Shown: in pieces, positions 1 through 5,868 of the stretch
Position numbering within the stretch: position 1 is the first letter of the stretch
Layout: each line of letters begins with the position of its first letter
Source: Propionibacteriaceae bacterium
Lineage (GTDB): Bacteria; Actinomycetota; Actinomycetes; Propionibacteriales; Propionibacteriaceae
Assembly: GCA_031262845.1 (NCBI GenBank)
Contig: JAISGZ010000178.1
Location: 1 to 6,942, forward strand
Length of the DNA stretch: 6,942 nt
Direction of reading: 5' to 3'
Position numbers and translations under genes: made by a program
The notes under the pieces: generated by a model
Told to the model about the DNA's origin: nothing
What the model saw: the letters and a program-made list of their open reading frames with translations, nothing else
The model's database searches: none

Positions 1-218
1 GCGCCTGTTATCTCGGTGTTGTCGGCTCCTTCGTCGGCGTGGCTCCGGTCGAAGATCCGCAACTGCTGGTCTATGTCGCCCTGGATGACCCAACCAGTGG
101 CGAATACGGCTCCCTGGTAGCGCAACCATCGGCCACCGACATCATGAAGATCGCTTTGCCCCGTTACGGCGTCCAACCGTCGACTGAACCGCCGCCGGAC
201 TATGTAACGACGTGGTGA
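1..218 (+). CDS. ftsI: FtsI/PbpB (septal peptidoglycan transpeptidase, class B PBP), C-terminal fragment
   Basis: This is the 3' end of a reading frame that enters from the left edge. Complete codons begin at base 3 and run for 71 residues to TGA at 216-218. The fragment carries the last strands of a penicillin-binding transpeptidase domain. SFVGVAP (visible residues 9-15) followed by a DP-rich turn, a short strand VYVALDD and a VAQPSATDIM segment match the family's usual SFvGfaP...VvvdeP...aapvFrdim ending. The protein stops about 20 residues after that helix with a proline-rich tail and no PASTA domain, as is usual for actinobacterial FtsI. The catalytic SxxK, SxN and KTG motifs lie upstream of the window and cannot be checked. 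FtsI cross-links septal peptidoglycan on the outer face of the membrane together with FtsW, whose gene lies four genes downstream. murE follows after 7 bases. The family call is firm; the exact paralogue rests on the fragment plus its position before murE. Confidence 0.9.
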   Translation, partial: ACYLGVVGSFVGVAPVEDPQLLVYVALDDPTSGEYGSLVAQPSATDIMKIALPRYGVQPSTEPPPDYVTTW

Positions 219-225
219 GCCAGCC

Positions 226-1779
226 ATGACCGGTTCCCGTCTGGCTGACTCCGATCGGGTGGCGTGGCCGCAGTCGGTGCCGCTGGCTCAGCTGGTGCCG
301 GGCGCCAGCGGGCGGGTGACCGGGTTGTCCCTCGACTCCCGGACGGTTCAGCCCGGTGACCTCTATGTGGCCCTGCCCGGTTTGCACACCCACGGGGCGC
401 AATTCGTCCCTCAGGCCGTCGCTCAGGGGGCGGTCGCCGTTCTGACTGACCAGGCGGGCGCCGAGTTGGCGGGACCCCAACCGGTGCCGGTCGTCCCGGT
501 GGCGACACCACGGACGGTGATGGCGACCTGGGCCGCCGATTTGGCCGGTCGCCCGGCCGAGCGGATGCTGATGCTCGCTGTCACGGGCACGAATGGCAAA
601 ACCACGACCGCCTTCGCTGCCCAAGCCCTGTTGAATGGGCTCGGCCGGGACAGTGCCAGCCTTGGCACCCTGGGCTGCTGGTGGCAAGGCCAGCCACGGC
701 CGTGGGCGACGACCACCATCACCACGCCCGAGTCGCCGCAGCTCCAACTGGGCCTGGCGGCCTTGGCTGATGCGGGCTGCCAAGCCGTCGTCATGGAGGT
801 TTCAAGTCACGCCCTCGACCTTCACCGGGTCGACGCCATCACCTTCGCCGCCAGTGGCTTCATCAATCTGGGCCGCGACCATCTCGACTACCACGGTGAT
901 CTGGCGAGCTACTTCGCTGCCAAAGCTAAGTTGTTCGAGCCGGAGCGCAGCCGACAGGCCGTCATCAATCTCGATGATCCGGCCGGCCAACGACTGGCGG
1001 CGACCGTGGCCGAACGTGGTCAACCGCTGCTAACCGTTGGACGCAATCCGGCGGCGCAGTTACGGATCGTGTCGGAACAACCCGCCTCGGACGGCCGGAC
1101 GTCGGTCGTACTCCAATCCGAACAGGCCCGGTATGCCTTCGATTTGAGTTTGCCAGGAGCCCATAACGTGACTGATGCGGCTTTGGCCGTAGGCCTGATC
1201 GAGGCGGCTGGTCTCGACCCGACGACCGGCTTGGCCAGTTTGGCGCAGTTATCGGTGCCGGGACGGCTGCAACGGGTCGACTTACCGGCCGATCCGTCAT
1301 CGCCTCAGCCGCCCCGGGTTTACGTCGATTTCGCCCACACCCCGGAAGCCGTCAGCGCCACCTTGGCAGCCGTCAACGCCGGGCCCACGATCGCGGTCGT
1401 GGGGGCTGGTGGAGACCGTGATCCCGGGAAACGGGCGGCCATCGGCGCGGCCGCCGCCCGGGCCGCCGACTGCGTCATCGTGACCGATGACAACCCCCGT
1501 TACGAAGATCCGGCGTTGATTCGCCAAGCCGTCCTCGGCGGCGCCACCGCCGCCCGGGCTGAGGGCAGTGCCGGCCGGCGCCCAGCCACGACCGACATCA
1601 TCGACGGTGGTGACCGACGGTCGGCCATCGGTCAAGCTTTGGCCTACGCTGGCCCCGGCACGGTCGTGGTCATCTTGGGGAAGGGCCACGAAACGTTCCA
1701 AGACATCGCCGGCCGGCGTCAAGCCTTCAGTGACGCAGCGGTCGTGCTTGAACAATGGAATGAACTGAGGCGGACTTAA
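226..1779 (+). CDS. murE: UDP-N-acetylmuramoyl-tripeptide synthetase MurE, diaminopimelate-type
   Basis: This cytoplasmic ATP-dependent ligase adds the third stem residue to UDP-MurNAc-L-Ala-D-Glu. The 517 residues form the usual three Mur domains. The N-terminal UMP-binding domain (about 1-113) has the SLDSRTVQPGDLYVALPG segment. The central ATPase domain has the P-loop TGTNGKTTT at 120-128 (K125), NLGRDHLDYHG, and the YFAAKAKLF loop whose K233 matches the carbamylated lysine. The C-terminal domain has YVDFAHTPEA from 366, GGDRDPGKR at 395-403, DNPR at 422-425 and GKGHE at 485-489. DNPR followed by Y-E-D is the signature of enzymes that take diaminopimelate rather than lysine; it does not separate meso- from LL-DAP. 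The ATG at 226 is the first possible start, because the only upstream in-frame ATG (202) is followed at once by a stop. A weak GGTGAG lies 6 bases upstream of it. The stop overlaps the murF start by one base. Length is normal and no key residue is missing. Confidence 0.98.
   Translation: MTGSRLADSDRVAWPQSVPLAQLVPGASGRVTGLSLDSRTVQPGDLYVALPGLHTHGAQFVPQAVAQGAVAVLTDQAGAELAGPQPVPVVPVATPRTVMATWAADLAGRPAERMLMLAVTGTNGKTTTAFAAQALLNGLGRDSASLGTLGCWWQGQPRPWATTTITTPESPQLQLGLAALADAGCQAVVMEVSSHALDLHRVDAITFAASGFINLGRDHLDYHGDLASYFAAKAKLFEPERSRQAVINLDDPAGQRLAATVAERGQPLLTVGRNPAAQLRIVSEQPASDGRTSVVLQSEQARYAFDLSLPGAHNVTDAALAVGLIEAAGLDPTTGLASLAQLSVPGRLQRVDLPADPSSPQPPRVYVDFAHTPEAVSATLAAVNAGPTIAVVGAGGDRDPGKRAAIGAAAARAADCVIVTDDNPRYEDPALIRQAVLGGATAARAEGSAGRRPATTDIIDGGDRRSAIGQALAYAGPGTVVVILGKGHETFQDIAGRRQAFSDAAVVLEQWNELRRT
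1767..1770 (+). promoter_or_regulatory. Ribosome binding site for murF
   Basis: GAGG lies inside the last codons of murE, 8 bases before the ATG at 1779. It supports that start over the in-frame ATG at 1788, which would be 17 bases away. The TAATG junction lets a ribosome finishing murE restart on murF. Confidence 0.55.
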
Positions 1780-3233
1780 TGGAACCGATGCCGTTGGCGG
1801 ATTTGGCGACCGTGGTCGCGGCTACCCTCCCGACCGGGGCAGACCCGGCTGGCTTAGTTGGCCCGGCGGTCATCATCGACTCCCGTTTGGCCGAGCCGGG
1901 CTGCTTGTTCGTGGCCTTGCCGGGCGAACGGACCGATGGCCATGACTTCGTCGCCGTGGCCGTTGAGGCTGGGGCGGCCGCCAGTTTGGTGACCCATCCG
2001 GTGACCGGTGGGGGAGTCCAACTCGTAGTCGACGATCCTCAAGCCGCCCTGACCCGCTTGGCTCATCATCTCGTCAGCCAAGCCCGCGACCGTTTACAGG
2101 TCATCGGCCTGACTGGTTCGTCGGGTAAGACGACGACCAAAGACATCCTGGCTCAGGTCTTGGCCGCCGATGGTCCGACGGTCGCCCCGACCGGCTCGTG
2201 GAACAACGAACTCGGCGTGCCTCTGACGGCTACCCGGATCGACCACACGACGCGCTACCTGGTCATCGAGATGGGCGCCCGCGGGCCGGGCCACATCCAG
2301 ACCCTGTGTGACATCGTCGAACCGGGCATCGGGCTGGTGCTCAACGTCGGTCAGGCTCATCTTGGCGAATTCGGTGACCAACAAACGACAGCCCAAGCCA
2401 AGGGCGAGTTGATCGCAGCCCTACCGACCGCCGGCTGGGCGGTCCTGAATGCCGACGACCCGTGGGTAGCTGGTATGGCCGAGCGTCATCAGGGACCGGT
2501 GGCCTGGTTCTCAGCGGTGGGGGAGCCACCACGGTCAGCCGGGCAGGTGGCGGTCTGGGCCAGCGCCGTGACGGCCGATGACCGTCAACAACATAGCTTC
2601 ACGTTGCACCTGACTGACACCGTGGTCGGCCGGGTCGACCTGCAACTACCCGGTCAACACCAAGTGGCCAATGCCGTGGCGGCGGCGGCCGCTGCGATCG
2701 TGGCCGGGGTTGAACCAGCCACCGTGGTGGCGGCCCTCAGTCAAGCCCAGCGGCAATCACCGTGGCGCCTGGAGATCACGCCCCGGGCCGACGGCCTATT
2801 GGTCATCAACGACGCCTACAACGCCAACCCCGATTCGATGCGGGCGGCCCTGGCGACCGCGGCTGGTCTATTGGCCAGTCGTCGCCCAGAACAGCCCAAG
2901 GCGCGATTGGTGGCAGTGCTGGGTGACATGCTCGAATTAGGCCCGGCCGCCGCCGATGCCCACCAGACCGTTGGCCGTCAAGCGGTCGCCAGTGGTGTGA
3001 CGGACCTGATCGCGGTTGGTCAATACGCGCCCGACTTGATCGCCGGGGCGACGGCCGCGGCAACTGAGGCGGCGGTCGAGTTGACGACCGAGCGGGCCGA
3101 AGATTGGTCGGCCGCTGTGTCATACCTGGGGCAGCTGACTCCAGCCGATATCGTTCTCGTCAAGGCCTCCCGGGGCGTCGGCTTGGAAGCCGTCGCTCAG
3201 TCAGTGCTGGCGGCGAAGGATGAGACATGCTGA
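1779..3233 (+). CDS. murF: UDP-N-acetylmuramoyl-tripeptide--D-alanyl-D-alanine ligase MurF
   Basis: This cytoplasmic ligase attaches D-Ala-D-Ala to UDP-MurNAc-tripeptide and so completes the pentapeptide precursor. The 484 residues are of normal length. The N-terminal domain (about 1-105) has IDSRLAEPGCLFVALPGERTDG-type uridine binding. The central domain has the P-loop TGSSGKTTTKD at 112-122 (K117), then GSWNNELGVPLT, EMGARGPGHI, NVGQAHLGEFG and an AKGEL segment around K208, all typical of MurF. The C-terminal domain opens near the hallmark NDAYNANPDS at 344-353 and continues with VAVLGDMLELG. SGKTTTKD and NDAYNANP set it apart from MurE and MurD. It starts on the ATG that overlaps the murE stop; an ATG three codons later is a less likely alternative. 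It overlaps mraY by 7 bases, so expression of the two is probably coupled. Nothing is broken or unusual. Confidence 0.98.
   Translation: MEPMPLADLATVVAATLPTGADPAGLVGPAVIIDSRLAEPGCLFVALPGERTDGHDFVAVAVEAGAAASLVTHPVTGGGVQLVVDDPQAALTRLAHHLVSQARDRLQVIGLTGSSGKTTTKDILAQVLAADGPTVAPTGSWNNELGVPLTATRIDHTTRYLVIEMGARGPGHIQTLCDIVEPGIGLVLNVGQAHLGEFGDQQTTAQAKGELIAALPTAGWAVLNADDPWVAGMAERHQGPVAWFSAVGEPPRSAGQVAVWASAVTADDRQQHSFTLHLTDTVVGRVDLQLPGQHQVANAVAAAAAAIVAGVEPATVVAALSQAQRQSPWRLEITPRADGLLVINDAYNANPDSMRAALATAAGLLASRRPEQPKARLVAVLGDMLELGPAAADAHQTVGRQAVASGVTDLIAVGQYAPDLIAGATAAATEAAVELTTERAEDWSAAVSYLGQLTPADIVLVKASRGVGLEAVAQSVLAAKDETC
3216..3220 (+). promoter_or_regulatory. Ribosome binding site for mraY
   Basis: AAGGA lies in the last codons of murF, 6 bases before the ATG at 3227. 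It is a good Shine-Dalgarno match at good spacing. It supports the short MLNILAAG N-terminus that leads straight into the first membrane helix. Confidence 0.7.
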
Positions 3234-4333
3234 ATATCTTGGCGGCCGGGCTGATCGCCATGATCATCACCTTGGTCGGTACCCGATGGTGGATTCGCTA
3301 CCTGAAACGGCACCACTACGGACAGTTCATCCGCGATGACGGGCCGACCACCCACCACGTCAAACGGGGTACGCCGACGATGGGCGGCGCCATCGTCTTA
3401 CTGGCCATCGTCTGTGGCTACTTCGGCTCCCACCTGCTCCTGACCCTGGGCGGCCGAGCCGGAGTCAGCGGCTTGGTCGAAGAAGGCCAGCCACTGACCC
3501 TGTCGGGTTTGTTGGCCTTAGGCCTGATGGTGGCGCTGGGAGCGGTTGGTTTCGCCGACGACTGGGCCAAAATCCGCCACTCCCGATCGCTCGGCTTACA
3601 CGCCAAAGCCAAACTGATCCTCCAAACCATCATCGGCTTGGCCTTCGCCTACGTCGCCCTCCACTTTCCCAACCAGGCCGGTATCACGCCGGCCTCGCCG
3701 GCGATCTCTGGACAGCGTGACGTCAGTTGGCTGCAATTGCCGATCTGGCTGGCCATCATCTGGATTCTGTTCATCATCGCCGCCTACTCCAATGGCACCA
3801 ACCTGACCGATGGTCTCGACGGTCTGTTGACCGGCTCCGCCGCCATGGCCTTCCTGGCCTATGGCATGTTGAATTTCTGGCAGTGGAACCAAGAGTGTTC
3901 CCGCAACCTCGAAGCCGGCTGTTACGCCGTCCGCGACCCGCTCGACCTAGCCGTGGTGGCGGCGGCCGTGGCCGGAGCCCTGGTCGGCTTCCTGTGGTGG
4001 AACTCGTCACCGGCCCAAATCTTCTTGGGCGACACCGGTTCGCTGGCCCTCGGTGGTGGCTTCGCCGCGCTGACGATCATGACCCGGACCGAGTTGGTCG
4101 GCGTTGTCATCGGCCTGTTGTTCGTGCTCGAAGCTTTGTCGGTCATCCTCCAAGTCGGGTTCTTCAAAGCCACCGGTGGCCGCCGGCTGTTCAAGATGGC
4201 GCCGCTTCACCACCACTTCGAAATGATGGGCTGGCAAGAGGTGACGGTGGTGGTTCGGCTGTGGCTAGTGGCGGGGATTGCCGTCATGGCCGGCTTGGGT
4301 CTGTTCTACGGCGAGTGGGTGTTGGCCCAATGA
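3227..4333 (+). CDS. mraY: Phospho-N-acetylmuramoyl-pentapeptide-transferase MraY
   Basis: This integral membrane enzyme transfers phospho-MurNAc-pentapeptide from UDP to undecaprenyl phosphate, making lipid I. The 368 residues are of normal length and alternate hydrophobic helices with short loops, as expected for the ten-helix MraY fold. Signature elements appear in order: FIRDDGPTTHHVKRGTPTMGG after helix 1, the ADDW pair D111/D112, GLHAKAKL, NLTDGLDGL at 192-200, FLGDTGSL with D269, and the MAPLHHHFE loop with histidines 328-330. These are the active-site aspartates and the HHH motif of the family. The loop before RDPLDLAVVAAAVAG holds two cysteines, C224 and C232, a pattern I associate with actinobacterial MraY. 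It overlaps murF by 7 bases and murD by 4. The AAGGA site decides the start. Confidence 0.98.
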   Translation: MLNILAAGLIAMIITLVGTRWWIRYLKRHHYGQFIRDDGPTTHHVKRGTPTMGGAIVLLAIVCGYFGSHLLLTLGGRAGVSGLVEEGQPLTLSGLLALGLMVALGAVGFADDWAKIRHSRSLGLHAKAKLILQTIIGLAFAYVALHFPNQAGITPASPAISGQRDVSWLQLPIWLAIIWILFIIAAYSNGTNLTDGLDGLLTGSAAMAFLAYGMLNFWQWNQECSRNLEAGCYAVRDPLDLAVVAAAVAGALVGFLWWNSSPAQIFLGDTGSLALGGGFAALTIMTRTELVGVVIGLLFVLEALSVILQVGFFKATGGRRLFKMAPLHHHFEMMGWQEVTVVVRLWLVAGIAVMAGLGLFYGEWVLAQ

Positions 4334-5868
4334 CCGGCTCGACTGCCAGCCAACCGGGCCTGGCCTGGTTGCCACAGGCCAACCGGCTGTCACCGTGGGA
4401 CCAAGTCCGGGTCACGGTGGCTGGTTTGGGGCGGTCGGGTTTCGCGGCCGCCGACGCCCTGCTGGAGCGGGGAGCCCAGGTGACCGTGGTGGACGCCGTC
4501 GACAGCGACGCCAACCGCGATAAAGCCACCTTGTTAGAGACCTTGGGCGCCAGCGTCCGGTTGGGACCGGAGACGACCGACGAACTGCCCGCGGCCACCG
4601 ACCTAGTGGTCGTTTCGCCCGGCTGGCGGCCAACCCAACCACTGCTGGCCCAAGCCGCCCGCCAAGGGTTGCCGTTGTGGGGCGAAATCGAGTTGGCCTG
4701 GCGCTTTCAACAGCCGGACCGGATCGTGCCCTGGCTGGCCGTCACCGGCACCAATGGTAAGACCACGACCGTCGGCCTGCTGGCGTCGATTTTGTCGGCC
4801 GCCGGATTGACGACGGCGGCGGTCGGTAACGTCGGCCGGCCGGTCATGGAAACGGTGCTGGACGAGGTCGATTACGACGTCTTGGCGGTCGAATTGTCGA
4901 GTTTTCAGCTCCACTGGCTCGATCAGGCCCACTTCCATTCGGCCGCCTGTCTCAATCTGGCGCCGGACCATTTGGAGTGGTACGCCGACGCCGCCGACTG
5001 GGACCAGTTGGGCTGGCCCAGCCGCTCGCCGCTGGCGGCCTATCAAGCCGACAAGGCCCGCATCTACTGGCAGACCGAAGTGGCCTGTGTTTTCAACCAA
5101 GCCGATCCCGTCACCCGGACCATGGTTGAACAAGCCGATGTCGTCGAAGGCGCCCGGGCTATCGGTTTCACCACCGGTATCCCCGGCCCCAGCATGGTCG
5201 GCGTGGTCGACGACCAGATCGTCGACCGGGCCTTTATCGCGCAGCGACAAACCTCGGCCCTACCGGTGGCGGCCGTATCCGACGTCCGCCCGGCGGCGCC
5301 CCACAATGTCGAAAACGCCCTGGCGGCCACGGCCTTGGCCCGCGCCTTCGGCGTCCCCGGCCCGGCCGTCGCGACCGGCCTGAAACAGTTCCAACTCGGC
5401 CCGCACCGGATCGAACCGGTCCTCGACGCCGGCGGCATCAGCTTCGTCGACGATTCCAAGGCCACCAACCCCCACGCCGCCACGGCCGCCTTGGCCAGCT
5501 TCGACTCGGTTGTCTGGATCGCCGGTGGGCAAGCCAAAGGCACGACCTTTGACGATTTGGTCAGCCAATTCGCCGACCGGCTGCGGGCAGTCGTGGTTTT
5601 CGGGGTCGATCGGCAGACAGTGGCCGAAGCAGTCCAGCGACACGCCCCCAACGTTCCCTTGCGCGTCATCGATTCCAGCCAGACTGAGACCATGCGCCAA
5701 GTTGTCGCCACGGCGGCCGACTTGGCCCGGCCGGGGGACACGGTCCTGTTGGCGCCAGGTTGTGCCTCACTCGATATGTTCACCGACTACGCCGCCCGGG
5801 GCGATGCTTTCACCGCCGCGGCCAAGGCTTGGGCGGCCCAACGATCGGTCGAGGAGGAGCCGCGATGA
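4330..5868 (+). CDS. murD: UDP-N-acetylmuramoyl-L-alanine--D-glutamate ligase MurD
   Basis: This cytoplasmic ligase adds D-glutamate to UDP-MurNAc-L-Ala, the step before MurE. From the ATG at 4330 it is 512 residues, somewhat longer than the common 440-500. The N-terminal Rossmann domain has VTVAGLGRSG after a leader of about 28 residues, then VVVSPGW and GEIELAWRF. The central domain has the P-loop TGTNGKTTT at 139-147 (K144), VELSSFQLHWL, LAPDHLEWY at 210-218 and the YQADKARIY loop with K242, the likely carbamylated lysine. The C-terminal domain has PHRIEPV, DDSKATNPHA at 374-383, AGGQAKG and APGCASLDMF. The stretch between Y218 and Y238 is about 13-14 residues longer than usual. The reading frame is open far upstream within mraY, but homology begins after 4330 and that ATG overlaps the mraY stop as ATGA. 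No good Shine-Dalgarno precedes it, so translation probably depends on coupling to mraY. Confidence 0.97.
   Translation: MTGSTASQPGLAWLPQANRLSPWDQVRVTVAGLGRSGFAAADALLERGAQVTVVDAVDSDANRDKATLLETLGASVRLGPETTDELPAATDLVVVSPGWRPTQPLLAQAARQGLPLWGEIELAWRFQQPDRIVPWLAVTGTNGKTTTVGLLASILSAAGLTTAAVGNVGRPVMETVLDEVDYDVLAVELSSFQLHWLDQAHFHSAACLNLAPDHLEWYADAADWDQLGWPSRSPLAAYQADKARIYWQTEVACVFNQADPVTRTMVEQADVVEGARAIGFTTGIPGPSMVGVVDDQIVDRAFIAQRQTSALPVAAVSDVRPAAPHNVENALAATALARAFGVPGPAVATGLKQFQLGPHRIEPVLDAGGISFVDDSKATNPHAATAALASFDSVVWIAGGQAKGTTFDDLVSQFADRLRAVVVFGVDRQTVAEAVQRHAPNVPLRVIDSSQTETMRQVVATAADLARPGDTVLLAPGCASLDMFTDYAARGDAFTAAAKAWAAQRSVEEEPR
5851..5857 (+). promoter_or_regulatory. Strong ribosome binding site for ftsW
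   Basis: GAGGAGG lies within the final Glu codons of murD, 7 bases before the ATG at 5865. It is the strongest Shine-Dalgarno match in the window. It fixes the ftsW start at 5865 rather than at the in-frame ATG at 5931. Confidence 0.8.

Noticed and set aside
216..228. Possible separate promoter for murE between ftsI and murE.
   Set aside because: The gap is only 7 bases and no convincing -10/-35 pair was seen in the preceding coding sequence.
580..609. Near-identical 30-base stretch shared with 4741-4770.
   Set aside because: Both encode the VTGTNGKTTT P-loop of paralogous Mur ligases (MurE and MurD). This is conserved protein homology, not a DNA repeat or recombination site.
3676..3706. 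GCCGG/CCGGC-rich short inverted repeats in mraY that could form a hairpin.
   Set aside because: They are short, lie inside a conserved coding region, have no T-tract, and are common by chance in this composition; not a terminator.
3727..4329. The murD reading frame stays open for about 600 bases upstream of its ATG, inside mraY.
   Set aside because: The upstream translation is Arg- and Pro-rich with no MurD-like sequence, and mraY is fully explained in its own frame. It is a shadow of high G+C coding.
4603..5783. Long open frames on the - strand opposite murD (up to 239 codons).
   Set aside because: They lie antisense to a conserved gene with intact motifs, have no plausible Shine-Dalgarno or family resemblance, and are expected by chance at this G+C.
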